A DNA stretch of 64,000 bases from Lathyrus oleraceus. Taxonomy: Eukaryota > Streptophyta > Magnoliopsida > Fabales > Fabaceae. Position 1 is the stretch's first letter, and every line of letters starts with the position of its first letter. The stretch spans positions 364,043,877 to 364,107,876 of the forward strand of contig NC_066583.1 in NCBI RefSeq assembly GCF_024323335.1, in the 5' to 3' direction. The position numbers and the translations under genes were made by a program. The notes below the pieces were generated by a model. The model ran no database searches and was not told the DNA's origin. It saw only the letters and a program-made list of their open reading frames with translations. Shown in pieces: positions 1 to 12,346 of the stretch.

Positions 1-946
1 TGGCATGTACTATTTTTGGTCGGGAGAATCCAAATAAGGTCAATGCTCGAGAGCTTCTATTTTTGCAAGGAAGCCTAAAAAATAGAAGAATTAATTCGGT
101 CCCGTTCATGCTCGCTCATATGGCTTTAACTCTAAATAAAGCGGGACCGATTGTTTTCGGAGGACTGATTACGTCTATTGCTCAGGCGCTTAACCTGAAC
201 AATGAGATAGCTACCCTAGATCCCTTAGCTCCTCGCACAATCAACCTAAAATTTCTGAGAGATATGAAATTGTGCCGATTGAGGAGAGAAGGAGGCTATG
301 TGCTTATGGTTCATGGTGTAGCTATCCCATCAGTTGTTTTACCATGCACTAGACGTACTGATGTACGTGATGAAAGGAATTGGACCTATGTTTTAGATGC
401 TCCACCTGTTTGGGTCCTCTTCCTCCTAATGTTCCTGATGAGGAGGGACACGACACTGACGAAGAATATGATCGGCGAGAGCGATCTCCCGTACCTCATG
501 TGTCCCCCCATCACCCTTCACCATCACACACCACACCATCTTCTTCTTCTTTTGCAGGTTCTGCCCCTGGCTTTTATATTACATAAGAGATGTGGCGTGA
601 CCACATGGCTAGAGAGCAAAGGCGTGACGACCTACTCTCTAACATCCAACAATAACTGGAGGATAACATGAGCTTCATGCAAGAATCGCAGCGGAGGACA
701 GATAGATCCTATGAGACTGTTGTACAGTCCCTACTTACGATTATAGACCAGCAAACCCGTCAGCAACAATACCACCGTCAACATACTGCACTCATCGAAG
801 CCACTCAGGGTTCCATTTTGGGTAACCTTCGAGAGGTGAGGACTGCTCAGGATGCCTTACAGGCCTGGATGGATCAGAGAGACCGTCGTCGTACCCGATC
901 CCGTCATCCACCTCAGGATGGCGAAGGCACCAGTGGTCAGCAGTAG
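1..946 (+). pseudogene. Athila-like element, ORF located before the 3' LTR (decayed)
   Basis: A broken reading frame enters the window from the left. Positions 3-375 read as an alpha-helical retroelement ORF (motifs FGRENPNKVNARELL and GPIVFGGLITSIAQAL). The frame then shifts: 380-583 encodes a Pro/Ser/His-rich linker, and 668-946 a Gln/Arg-rich, probably coiled-coil tail ending EGTSGQQ. Stops at 584 and about 632 break the frame. Its place just upstream of a polypurine tract and an LTR, together with its composition, suits the extra ORF found after integrase (the env-like position) in Athila-type Ty3/gypsy elements of legumes. The family call rests on remembered similarity. No transmembrane segment is visible in the part present, so an envelope role is not supported. 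Confidence 0.6.
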
Positions 947-2095
947 GATGTCAGGTGACTCTCCCCTTATCTTATTTCGAAACATTGGGGACAATGTTCA
1001 ATTTAAGTGTGGGAGGAGACTTTATTGCTTTTCTTTATCGCTTTTCTTTGCTGTTTTCAGTTAGTTTGTTTATTTTCTTTGTTGTTTTTAGATAGTTTGT
1101 TTATTTTTTACTGCTTTTTAGTTGCTTATTTTGATTTTAGTGTTTTAGATAATGCATGAGTCTGATGAGTCACCAGTATAGTGTATCTTTAGTACAATCT
1201 AATCTCCCCATTCCTTTAGCCCTACCAAAAAAATTTTGCAAAAGAAAACAGTGTTATTCTGAAAGTTTTTGGGTTTTAAAGACGTGTTTGAGTAAGGATG
1301 CGGTGACTTGGGAGAACTTTTTGAAACATCAGTATTGTTTTAGCACCATAGACTTCATAAATATAAGAATCATTCCCGAAACCCCATATACCATGGCCTT
1401 AATCATCATTTCAGTATAAGTCCTCAGTAGTTTGTTCCAGCAGTCAGCTCTGGCCTACGCATCCTCGACGTAGGGGACCGATGAAAATAAGTGAATGATC
1501 TAGTAAAATAAATAAAAGAAAGAAAAAAAGGAAACTCCAATATAGGTGACCCTCACAAATTCATTTAAACCAAAAAGTTTGTAAAAATTTGCTACAAAAG
1601 AAAAAGAAAAAGAAAAAAACTCACTCACTGTTAGTTGGTTCAGAGGTATCTAGCGCTGAACTCGGTAGGACGGATTACGATCCGATCCCCCACAACTGCA
1701 GTTGGGTCAAATAAAAGGGTTTACACAGATTTATGTGCCAGGAACCCCATGTTTAGATCATAATCACTAACAGGTCACTCTGCTATGAAGCATGTACGGA
1801 TAAAAGGCTTAATGTGATTGCGCCTGAATGAAAAGGACACAAAAAGAGATGAAGAGGTAGGCCTAGGTATTATGGGATAATATGGGTTGGTTAATATAGG
1901 AATGGAGTCTATGTCCGTATTTGCGGATTAGTGTCATCATGATACCCTTAGTTCACTCAGTTAGTACCTATCACTGCATCCCGACTTGAACTTAGAAATC
2001 TTTTAACCCGAATCACTCGTTGACACCAGTTTTTCTTCTATGAGCTTTTTAATGTTTTGCTTGAGGACAAGCAAGGGTTTAAGTGTGGGAGAATT
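947..2095 (+). other. Athila-like 3' untranslated region and polypurine tract
   Basis: No credible gene. The stretch holds the phrase for a repeated 'ttaagtgtgggag' motif twice (about 1001 and 2078), A/G-rich runs near 1500-1620, and ends in the purine-rich tract at 2079-2095 directly before the LTR. The line 'gaggacaagcaagg' just before the tract is typical of the 3' end of Athila/Tat elements as I remember them. The short reading frames inside (for example 1156-1419) have no recognisable domain. Confidence 0.6.
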
Positions 2096-3772
2096 TGATG
2101 ACACTAAAATTCACCATATTTTCGACTCTGATTTCGCATGCATTCTAGTTGTTTTATTGTCATTTTGTTGTGTTATTACTATGTTTCTCTTTGTTTTCAG
2201 GTTTTCAGTCTAATCGGAGCCCCAATCGAGAAAAGGAGTGAAAACGAGCTAAAAACCCTAAAATTCAGCATTTTACACTTGTGGCTCCCACTGTGGCTGG
2301 CGCCATGGGCCCTGCCATGACGTGTCCTATCTCAACTTCCCTCAACTGCCACATTCCCCACTACTTCCACTAAGGCGCCACAGATTGGCCTTGTGGCGGA
2401 CGCCACAAGAAGGAAAGTTTTCCCTCCCAATTTCAAACTAAAGGGCATCCTTGTCATTTCCATTATTTTACTTGCCTATAAATAGAGACTCGAATTCATT
2501 TGTTTAATCATCCAAACTTAGAGCAGAGGCAAACTCAGAGCAAACTTAGTTTCACTTAGGCATATATTCAGTATTTTAAAGTGGTAATCACTTCGCATTG
2601 GGGTGTTACCACAATTGTGTAATCGAGTTTGTGATCGAGTCTGTAATCGAGTTTGGAGCACTTTGGAAGGAAGTTAATCCTACCGCCATTTTCATTTCCG
2701 CTTAGCATTTTATTCAACCCTCCGATTGGAGCAGGTTTTTATTGCTTTGCCTTTATCTATTTTATTTTCCCGCACTCGCACTTTACTTTATTTATTTCCC
2801 GCACTCGCTTTACTTTATTTATTTCACGCACCCGCTTTACTTTATTTATTTCTCGCACTGTCTTTACTTTATTTATCTCCCACACTCGCTTTACTTTTAT
2901 TTATTTCTCGCACTCGCTTTATTTTATTTATTTTCCGCACTCGCACTACTTTTATTTATTTCTCGCACTCGCACTACTTTTATTTAAATTAAAATGCACC
3001 TTTACTTTACCATGTCTAACTAAACCTATAAGGTTAGAATGTAAGATCGTAATTGAACCGATAATCCGTACAATTGTTCGTAGAAACACTTAAGGGCTAT
3101 TTTGACTTTCAACTTAAGTTTTCCCGCACTTAATTTCCGTTGGGTAAGATCGAAAGCCGTCCAACGTCTTTTTAAACTTAGTTGTTTTTAACTATTTCAA
3201 AAACAGCGAAAGCGCTTTGTTTAGTTCATTAGGAGTTTTTAACTTAAGAATAAAAGTGATTTTAAAACTATTTTTGGACGCGTTTATAAGTTTAGAGTCT
3301 GGTTCGTGAGAACCTCTTTTGGTTAAGAAATCCAAGTTAAAATACTTTTCAACTTAGTCAAGATACTATATTTCTTAAAAATAGGTTTACTACTCTAACG
3401 CAATGCGTGCCTTTTTATAAGTGACAATAAGAGGGTTTGATTAGGGAGTACAACTCGGTTCTGAATACGCGAAAGCGACAGTTCCTGTTAAATTAGTTCT
3501 TTTCAAAGTAGGAGACACTGCCCACAAGTAGTTCTATTAGCAAGTACTTGGATTATTAATTGATTATGTGAATTACATTCGAGCCTGTCTTTATTAATTG
3601 AACTTTATTCAACACTTTACTTTTCATTGCACACTCTAAAAATCCCTATTTTGATTACCTTAGATAAACACCATAACAATAGAAAACGATAGATTGACAC
3701 TTGGTCTCTGTGGATTCGACAATCTTTTATATTACTCTGACGCGTTCATATACTTGCGAAAATCACGCATCA
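2096..3772 (+). mobile_element. 3' LTR of Athila-like Ty3/gypsy element
   Basis: Starts TGATGACACT immediately after a polypurine tract and ends ACGCATCA, giving TG...CA ends and a length of 1677 bp, normal for Athila LTRs. The sequence after 3772 changes abruptly to a minus-strand gag, so the LTR end is also an insertion boundary. The matching 5' LTR lies outside the window, so the target duplication cannot be checked. TATA-like AT-rich sequence 'cctataaatagag' at about 2474-2486 is a candidate core promoter. Confidence 0.75.
2742..2990 (+). repeat. Short tandem array inside the Athila-like LTR (about 26-28 bp unit)
   Basis: About nine degenerate copies of a unit with the core 'cgcactcgctttactttatttattt'-like pattern (C-rich half plus T/A-rich half). 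It lies downstream of the putative TATA box, so in the transcribed part of the LTR. Overlapping reading frames here in all three frames (2653-3093, 2726-2992, 2742-2987) only reflect the repeat having no stop codon. Confidence 0.85.
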
Positions 3773-5055
3773 AGTCCTCAATCGACCTTTTTGGCTGCTG
3801 GTTGCTCATATTAATGTGGCTGGTTCTGATATTGAATATGACCCTGCTTTTGAACATTCCCTTGTTGATCTTTCCAGGAAAAAAATTGATGATTCCTCTA
3901 GCCTGGATTATAAGTGTTAGAATAAGGGTTGTTCTGCTTCAGAAATTTTATCTCTTCCATTTGTTGTGTGATTGCAACACAATATACAGTCCAATGAGAT
4001 CCGCTGCAAATTTCACAACTAACATTTTGGAATGGGTGAATTTGAGCTACCCGTTGCGTACCAATATTCATTACTTTAAGTTTCTTTTTTACTTCTCCAG
4101 TAAATGTGTCTTCTATGCTTATTTTATTTGTTTCAAATGCTCATTTTAAGCTATTGCCTCAATGATCTTTTTAATACCTGTGGCTATTGAAAAGTTTGAT
4201 GAGCCACCAACTGCTGTATCAATCAATTGTTTTGTTTTCAATCGAAGACCATTGACAAACATCTGCATTTGCTCCATCTGATCCAAGTTGTGTGTCGGGA
4301 AAGCAACAACTAACCTCTTGAATCTTTTGTATGAATCACCAAGTGATTCACCTTCTTTTTATTTGAAGTTTAAGATGTCGTATCTTTTCCTAAGGAAAAG
4401 TGAGGCTGGAAAATACTCATTCAAAAAAGAGGTTTCCATTTGTTGCCAGGTGGTAATACTCCCAGAAAGTAATAAGTAGAACCATTCTTCTGCATCTTCA
4501 GATGGGGTAAAAGGAAACATTCGTAGCTTCTTTACCTCTTCAGTGTCCCCCTCTATCTTTAGAGTGGTGCTCATAGTCAGAAACCTTTGTAAATTCTTAT
4601 TTGCATATTCATTGATTTTTCCTGAAAAAGGTCTCCTTTCAAGTTAATTAATAGTTCTGGGATGAAGCTGAAAGTTTGGCACATTCACTGGTTGGTTCAC
4701 AATTGTTAGCCTCTCACCTGATGCATTTGTCATCCCATAGTCACCTAATAGTCTTTCTGGTGGTGGTGGATTTTCACCCATTGTTTCGACCTCTCTTTCT
4801 GGATCTGAATCTGAATGAACGGCAGGTTACTCTTTGTCTGATTCTAGTCTTGCTAATCTAGCTTGTCTGAGTCTTGCATGCAAAGTTCTTTTGATTTCCG
4901 TGTCAAAAGGAAATTCAGTTGAGGCCTTACACCACATACAAATATCAAAAATAGATTAATTGATAAAGGTTGAAATAAATGAAATAAAATAAAATAAATT
5001 TTAGTTACACATCAACAAAATTTTAACTGAACTAAATTAAACTCTATATTTAGGC
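3773..5055 (-). pseudogene. Athila-like retrotransposon gag (decayed, truncated)
   Basis: Read on the minus strand, 4930 down to 3773 encodes a capsid-type gag. The core at 4574-4359 contains EWFYLLLSGSITTWQQME and FLNEYFPASLF, hallmarks of the Retrotrans_gag domain of plant Ty3/gypsy elements. It continues after a stop as GDSYKRFKRLVVAFPTH..MQMFVNGL, then a stop-broken segment with NFSWKDQQGNVQ, similar to the end of Athila gag. Several stops (about 4815, 4650, 4357, 4150) inactivate it. It begins after its own PBS and LTR (5056-6605) and is cut at 3772, where the plus-strand Athila-like element is inserted; the protease and polymerase parts are therefore off the window. Confidence 0.75.
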
Positions 5056-5079
5056 AGTCCCCAACAACGATGCCAAAAA
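5056..5079 (-). other. Primer-binding site of the minus-strand Athila-like element
   Basis: On the minus strand, TTTTTGGCATCGTTGTTGGGGACT follows the LTR end by two or three bases. It resembles the TGGCGCCGTTGCCGGGGA site of Athila elements (thought to prime with tRNA-Asp) with a few transitions. It fixes the orientation and the LTR boundary. Confidence 0.7.
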
Positions 5080-5081
5080 CT

Positions 5082-6605
5082 TGATCAAAAAATAGCAAAT
5101 GTACTATTTTGCCTTTATAGTAATACTGAGGAAAATTCCTGGAATGTCGATCTCAAGGAATACTTGTAAATATTTAGTTCTAATTGTTGTTAAATTAAAC
5201 AAAAACTAATGTTGGGAATTTTTGATGTGAATATATAAAAATAATTGCAAATAAAATAAATAGTGTAGGGAACGGTTTTTGACAGATATGAATAATATGC
5301 CAGGGAATGTGTGTGATTTCTTCCTGTAATAACTATGAGTCACTATTGCAACAAAAAATATCAATTAATTACTACCAATTCTTACGGGTGTTTTCTCCTA
5401 ATTCCTTAGTGACAAAACCTTTAATCATTCATACCTAATCTCTATGTCCATAGAAATTAACCAGTGAAATTAAGCATTATTATATCAAGAACAAATTGGT
5501 TTCTATAGGGTATCCCTAGTCCTATGTAATATCTACTGTAGAATACTCTAATGAAAGCATTACCAATGGCGGTCCAACCTAATTGATAATCATATAACAA
5601 TCTCAATAGTTCTGAAAGAGAAAACATTAAGAACATCACGAGAATAAATTAATTATGAAAAATATTATTGTTATTGCAAATATAAACTCAAAGTCATTAC
5701 AGATTCAAATCAGGGACACCCCATAGCATTGGGGGGTTTAGCTACTCATAGTATTCAAGGAAATCAAAAGATAAAATGTAGACATTACAAGTATTCAGAT
5801 GAAATTTGATCTTCAATTGCTTATGCTCATGAAAATCTCGTCTACCCCAAAACCTTGTTTTCTTTAATTCTGAATCATGTGATTTTTTCTTCCCCAAAAA
5901 AAGTGTCCTTTGTCTTGTCTGAAAAACTCCCTTAAATAGAAAAATCCTTCTCTTTCTTTCTCTCTCCTCAATCAGATCCACAATAGTCAATGAAATCAGA
6001 TTTTTGATGGACCAAAACTCCCTTCGCTTAAAATTATCAAAAACAAAGGAAATATCTGATTTTTGCACGCATGTCTGCTATGGCCCATAGCCGGTGCTAT
6101 GGGTGGCCGTAGTAGGGCCATGTTTTTTTATGTTCTCGTCTAGACCCCCTGCTACGGCTCGTAGCAGGTTCTACGGGTGGCCATAATAGGCTATTGTCTC
6201 TATGAAATCTGGGCTTTATTCCAAACCTTCCACTATGACCCGTAGCATGTGCTACTGGTGGCCATAGTGGGGCCCTATTTTTGATGGATTTTTGATCTGT
6301 TCAGACCTCTTTGCTAAGGCCCGTAGTAGGTGCTACGGGTGGTTGTAGTAGGCTTACTGAAACATTGGAAAACTTCTCTGATTCTTTATGATTCTCCTTG
6401 GCTTCTACATCTGATTGTACTGGAATATCTATTTGAACCTGAAAAAGAGTAATAACATACAACCCAAGCATAAATTGTGGAAAATGGAAACAAACTTATG
6501 AAACACGGTGAAAAGATTAAATGATACTAATGGTAAAAGAAGGTGTAAAAATCACTTAAACTATATGAACAATACAACTAAATCACTTACTTTCACTTTT
6601 TAACA
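5082..6605 (-). mobile_element. 5' LTR of minus-strand Athila-like element
   Basis: On the minus strand it starts TGTTAAAAAGTG at 6605 and ends TTGATCA at 5082, followed by a PBS, giving 1524 bp with TG...CA ends. A TATA-like motif (minus-strand CTATTTAAGG, about 5933-5942) is preceded by a palindromic repeat array at 6076-6350. No ORF inside is credible; the 108-codon frame at 5742-6068 has no domain and crosses the promoter region. Confidence 0.7.
6076..6350 (-). repeat. Four-copy palindromic repeat in LTR U3
   Basis: Four copies starting near 6077, 6152, 6233 and 6314 (spacing 75, 81, 81 bp). Each contains a near-palindrome of type CTACGGCCCGTAG followed by GTGCTACGGGTGGCCGTAG, so each unit can fold into a hairpin. 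The array lies about 140-410 bp upstream (minus strand) of the likely TATA box. Confidence 0.85.
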
Positions 6606-6793
6606 TGATTATAATTATAGCACAAATGGTGACTGATCAGTTCCCACCAGTGGCTACTCCTCAGATTCATCCTTGGTTCCAAGTACCTTTGGTTCCCATG
6701 CCTTACTACTCATTCTCACATGGTGTTACATCCCAATATCAACAGCCTCCTCGGGCTCATATTCTGCACAGTCAACAAATTGTTCCATATAAC
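6606..6793 (+). pseudogene. Short proline-rich gag-like fragment
   Basis: A 188-bp scrap between two LTRs. The plus strand reads Pro/Tyr/Gln-rich sequence (VPLVPMPYYSFSHGV, QYQQPPRAH). This composition resembles the N-terminal linker of Ogre/Tat gag proteins and could be the target DNA into which both flanking elements inserted. Too short to classify firmly. Confidence 0.3.
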
Positions 6794-9700
6794 TGTAGCG
6801 ATAAATTCATGACCATCAAGTTATGGATAAACTTAACATCAATAAAACCAGAGTCGCCACCGCACTTTTATTATTTCCAAATAAAAATGGAAAAGAACGA
6901 ACAAAACCCAAAGATAAGAAGTTTTCAAATCAAAACTAATAAAATGCCAGAGATTACAGGTAAGGGGGTTGGTTACACAGAGGGAAGGTGTTAGCACCCA
7001 AAGTTTCCTAGGTACTCCGAGGGAGCCTTTTTTATGTGTGTATATGTGTTTGGTATAAAATATTGTTTGAGATAAATAGAATGTGGGTATGAGAAAATAA
7101 TTCATTTGATTATTTTATTTTGTTGTGTTTGACAAGACCTTCGGACTTGTGCCTATGTACCAACATAAAAATGAGGGATCAAAACCTCGTAGTTCGTGGT
7201 ATCAATTTCAAAATGAGTGGATTACTTTTAATCAAAAGTTAAGTAAAAATAGGCACAAAGGGGCCAAAATTTTGAATGAGTGTTAGTTCTTTTTGTCTTT
7301 TAAAATTTTAAGTCTATATGGTTAAATTCATTTACAAGTTTGATTTAATAAAAGAGTTTTAAAATGCAATAGCATAAGGCCAAAGTTTCTAATTTGAAAT
7401 AAAGTCTAAGTTTAGAAATCACAAGCAAAGAAGGTTTTTGAAAAGGGGGAGAGATTTTGAAATTTAAGAAGTGGGATAAGATGAAGAGGCTAACCTAAGC
7501 ATAAAATTAAAAGTTAAAGGTTGAAAAGATCTGACCAATAGGACACAATCCAACAGATAAGAATGTCATATAGAAAACCCACTTTCCTTTTGGACTTTGA
7601 ATCAAACAATAATCAGCAAACACTTATCAATATCAAGCATCATGAAGATCAATACATCAAATAAAGATGGCCACGTCCAAGCAAGCAAATCCCATAGCTA
7701 GCAGTCTTCTTTGTCTTCTCATGTATCAGATGAAGTACTCCTTGATTAACTCAGAATAATGCATCATAATCAAAATAACAATTAGCATCAAGAAAATGTA
7801 GCAGATGAACTGAAGTGGATTCCAATACTTACATCAGATGAAAGCTCAAATTACAATAACTTGGTCTATGAAATGTTGGCATTGGCCAAGTCCCTTTTGC
7901 ATATGTAGTGTTGTCTAATCCTAAGTCCAAAAGTTCAAATCAAGCTCAACAGTCCACACAAACATTTTTTAGGGTTTTTGTTGTTTATTAAGTATTTTAA
8001 GGTCCTAAGACCACAAGCACAAACATAAATACACAAACAAACAAATATATACAATTACAATATATGACTCAAATGAGCAAAGTGAAAATGACATAAACAT
8101 AAACAAAGTTAAATGATATATAAATGGAAAATGAATGATAAAGGACTAGAAATTAAATTGTATAAAATAAATGGCTTGAAAGTAAAGCAAAGTTAATAAT
8201 AGTTAGTGTTAATCAAAGTTAATTAGATGTTAGTTAGTTTTTGCTTTTTAATTGATTAAGTCATTCTTTGGAGAACACTCAACCATCTATTCACAAGCAT
8301 GAATCCTTGAACCAAGACATCTTCTAAACGAAGGAAAAAATGCCAGTTTTCTACACAATACCATGAAAGATGGGAGACTTACAATCTCACTTACTAGAAT
8401 GCTATGCCTTTAGGGTCAAAATTTAGCTATATGTTAAGCAATCGTAATTGAACTTATGTAGAAGTCATAACTATCTGAGATCAGGCAATAAAAATTTAGG
8501 TGCTAATGCATGTTAGAGATTTGGTATGATGAACCAAACTCCTAAAACATACCATACACTAAAAGAAAAGATCAAAATGGGTGGACCTATCTCATCCATA
8601 CTTGTATTGGTTCATCTAACACAAGGTTATTGATGAACTAATTAGCCTTAGGATCTTGAGATTTCATTGGTCAATGAGAGAGATGGGAGAGAATGGGATG
8701 AAGATGAAGAGGGATGGGAGATGAGAGAAACACAAATTGGTCATGGGATGAATTTTGTCAAATTAAAACCATGCATTTATTTTGGAAGATGAAATATACA
8801 TTTCATCAATCCCCTAAATCCAATGATTTTAATTCAACAAAAGTCAAATCAACTTTGACCAAGGCCCAAACAAATAGTCAAACATCACAAGTCAATAAAA
8901 GAGGCTCAACATAATTTTTTACATAATTAATCAATTAAAAATCAAATTAAAATGCATTAAAAGTCAAATAAGGACACCATTTCAAAGAGAAAATGCTCAA
9001 GATCATGAATTTGGCCTCAATTTTTTCCAATTCCAAGTATATAGAAAGATACAAGGATTTAAATTTTGAGGATCATGAACTGAGTTGCTTCGATTTGACG
9101 TCAAAGCAACTTAATCTTGTTGCCTGTATTGGCAGGACTTCGGCCAACCAAAAATCACAAAGAATTATAAATACTTGAGAGAGAATCGAAGAGATGAAGT
9201 TTGTGAAAAATCACCTTCGAGTTACTTCAAATTCACTTGATCTTGATTTGGATTTGTTTGCTTTCTCTTCCTATTGCTTGCAAAAACCAATTGAGATGAA
9301 GAAAGCATTGAATTCTTGGAGTTTGAACTTCCAAACAGAACATGAAGTTCAAGCTTGATTTCAAATTAAACCTTCAAGAATTCCATGAAATGAAGGGTTT
9401 GGATTGCTCTGGCAAAGCTTGGGCAAGGTGTTAATGGAGTTCTGATCACAATGCACTTCTATTTATACGCTTGGCAATTGATTTTCACACACTTTCTTTT
9501 GAATGTTCAAAAATAGAAAGTTCCTTCATGAGCTAGCATGGGCGTGTGAAAAGCCCAAATAATAATTTGAAAAGGTCCAAAATCGTGCATAGGTCATGCT
9601 GAAAGTCTTACATTAAGCCATGCAATGTTGAAATGAGTTTGATCATGAAATCCTTCAAAATGGTACCACACATTTCACCCATGCGCAAGTCCTTCAATAT

Positions 9701-10995
9701 TGATCTAAATGAGATGATTATGGATTTTTTGGAAAGGTGAGATCAAGGGGAACAACTTTCATGTTGGACGCGCTTCCGTTTGAAGCTTGGATCAGGATGA
9801 ATTTTGAGGTGGAAGTTTGGGAAATCAAACATATTTGAAAATTTTCTAAGTACCAAGTCAAATGTTCACTTCTTTCACCTTAAATAACTTTTGCTATGGA
9901 CTTCAAATGAAAAAATTCCCTAATCAAAGTTGTAGCTCTTTAAAACCTCTTCAATATGGTCAAAAATTTGACCTCATTTGGATTTGGCATGAAGGAGTTA
10001 TGCATTTTAGAAGTTGTGGAAAATCACTTGTTCAATGATAATGGCCTAAAGTGACCTATAATGTTTCCTCTTGGCACATGCATTTTCAAGTTGAATTTGA
10101 ACTTCCTACCAACATAAAAGTTGAAGTACACATCCTGAATTTTATCATGGAATTTGAATGGATTTCATCTCATAAAAATTGAACAAGACATGGTCTTAGG
10201 AAGTTGACCTCCTAACTAGGATTCATACAAAATGACCTACATTCTTTCACCATAAAAAATGACTTTCCAAGAAAAACTAGCTCTTTAATTAAACATGAAA
10301 GTTTTTTGGAATGTCATTTTAAGTAACTTTTATCTTAGAATAATTTTCATATGACAAAAATTGTAGGAGATAGGGTCTACGGAACCCCAGTTTTGACTAG
10401 TTGACTTTCTTTGGTCAACCACCATGAAACATCTTGCTAGCTTGACATTATGTTGATTTTTGGGACTCATGGAGGATTATCTATGTGTAATATGATGTAA
10501 TATGAAGTATCCCTTGAAATATTTGATCAAATGTTGAAGAAACTTGTTGAAGAAACTTGTTGAAGAAGTCACACAAGATACCCAAATGAATTAGGGTTTC
10601 CAAGGCAAACAAACTTCAAAATCTTGATGGATTCTTGATAAAAATGATATGTGAAGAGCAAAGGGATCCATATATGATATCTAGAAAAAATGTGAACTAT
10701 TTCTTGATTAGTCTCCTTGCATTGAGGGTCTAAAACCCTAGATATGAGCTTGAAGGAGCATAGGTGAGCACACACACTACCTACAAAAGCAACAAACTAT
10801 ACATTGACATATTTTTTGGTATTTTGGTTAGTAAATAATGAAAAATAAAGTATGATACAATCAAATATGCTTAGTGATCTCTCCCAATGCAAACTCAATG
10901 AATGAGGGGTAAGTAGGATGCAAAGGTGTGATCCCAAGGCCAATGCATATAATGAGATAGCATGAGGGATCTAAATTCAAATTTGGGATCTTACA
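6794..10995 (-). mobile_element. Ogre LTR (probable 3' LTR), minus strand
   Basis: On the minus strand it begins TGTAAGATCCC at 10995, preceded by a purine-rich tract and Ogre 3' UTR, and ends GAATTTATCGCTACA at 6794; length 4202 bp. The start, the AGTCGCCACCGC block near its end and the terminal sequence match the complete plus-strand Ogre LTR at 32051-36935. No PBS follows 6794, which fits a 3' LTR. TATA box at 9459-9467. Reading frames inside (for example 6839-7105, 8714-8914) are short and have no domain. Confidence 0.85.
9459..9467 (-). promoter_or_regulatory. TATA box of minus-strand Ogre LTR
   Basis: Minus-strand TATAAATAG, about 1.5 kb into the LTR. The same motif occurs at the equivalent place in the other Ogre LTRs of the window (16663-16671 minus, 33460-33468 plus). 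Confidence 0.6.
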
Positions 10996-11424
10996 GCTAC
11001 CCCTATTTAAGGATATTCTAATTGAGGATGTGAAGGTTAGAATCTTCGTATCAACTTAGTAGAATGGACTTAAATAACAATATATAGAAACAAATTTTGA
11101 TCCCTAAGAGACCTCATGATGCATATGATATGAAATGCTAAAAATAAACTTTGTGGGGAAAATTTTGCCACAAAGGAGAAGAATCCGGAGAGACTGGAAC
11201 TCCACAGGAGTGTAATGCATTCCGTGAGGAAAACTCACTGGTGAGACAGAGACTCTAGGGAATAGAAGTTGTGCGTAAGCCAGGCTACAACTTAAAAACT
11301 ACTGGAGACACGAGGGAATTCCATGAAAATAAATCAATGGAAGGACTCGGTTGGGGAATAGGGGACAATCTGCAGGAGAAACGGGTAAATCAGAACAAAA
11401 CTGAAATACTGGAACCAAACAGGG
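10996..11424 (-). mobile_element. Ogre 3' UTR remnant and polypurine tract
   Basis: Minus-strand sequence homologous to the end of the plus-strand Ogre 3' UTR (compare 55720-56137): the 'gatacgaagatt...ttcacatcctc' block, the Gly/Pro-poor linker and a purine tract AAATAGGGGTAGC directly before the LTR start. Only 429 bp remain; the upstream side joins directly to the end of another Ogre LTR at 11425, so all coding DNA between the two LTRs is missing. Confidence 0.75.
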
Positions 11425-11620
11425 TGTAGCGGTAAATTCATGATCATCAAGCTATGGATAAGCTAGAGATCAAATAACAAGAGTCGCCACCGCGCTTTTA
11501 TTGTTTCCAAGGGAAAAGGGAAAAAGTACAAACAAAACCCAAAAGTAAAAAGTTTTCAAATCAAAACTAATAAAAAATTAGAGATTACAGGTAAGGGGGT
11601 TAGTTACACAGAGGAAAGGT

Positions 11621-11625
11621 GTTAG
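11621..11625. repeat. Target site duplication GTTAG (second copy 13667-13671)
   Basis: The 5 bases before and after the inserted solo LTR are identical. The uninterrupted site is visible in the related Ogre LTRs near 6991 and, in reverse, near 19182, where only one GTTAG precedes CACCCAAAG. Confidence 0.92.
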
Positions 11626-12346
11626 TGTAACACCCTTCTAAAATACCCCAAATATTTAATTTAAAACAACAAAATATAGATCAGAGTAGATATGCAATTA
11701 AGGGTGTCACACAATTACTTCACACCATTCACCATGATAACTGTCATGCTATTTTATTAATTCAAAACATAAAGCATTTGCACAATACGCAGCGGATAGA
11801 GATTAAATCAATCATGCAAAACATGTAGCATATTACATGTAAACTGGTTCACAACCAACAATAAACATTTAAAACATCCCATCCCGATGTTACATCTACC
11901 AGAGCATGACCCACTAAGGAACTACACTAGACTCCAAGCACTAGCTCCTACTCAATTACTGCTCGTTACCTGAAAAATAGTTGTAAGGGTGAGTTCCTCA
12001 ATCGATATAATAAGCATTATAAAGTATCATGCAATGTTAAGTAATTTAACACATTTCATCACCCTAATCATAACACACATTCAGTAACGGCACATCAACT
12101 CAAACATCATACTCAACACCAACATAAAGCACACGTATAATCTCAATTCATACTCAACACCAACACAAAACACACGTATAATATTGGAATACATCCATTC
12201 ATATTATACGTCATACATACATTATGCAATGAGACTCCATGCATACGGTACCGACTATTCGTGAACATATAGTTCAACTTCACCGACCAAATCCAGGTAC
12301 GGCTACCAAGCTCACTAGTCCCACTCATTTGAGACCTAGTGACTCA

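Noticed and set aside
2653..3093. Three overlapping ORFs encoding Phe/Leu/Tyr-rich, membrane-like proteins
   Set aside because: All arise from a tandem repeat without stop codons inside an LTR; the different frames are equally open.
3694..4149. 151-codon plus-strand ORF
   Set aside because: It runs antisense to a recognisable minus-strand gag and crosses the LTR/gag boundary at 3772.
5742..6068. 108-codon minus-strand ORF
   Set aside because: Lies in an LTR over the promoter region and has no domain; low-complexity basic composition.
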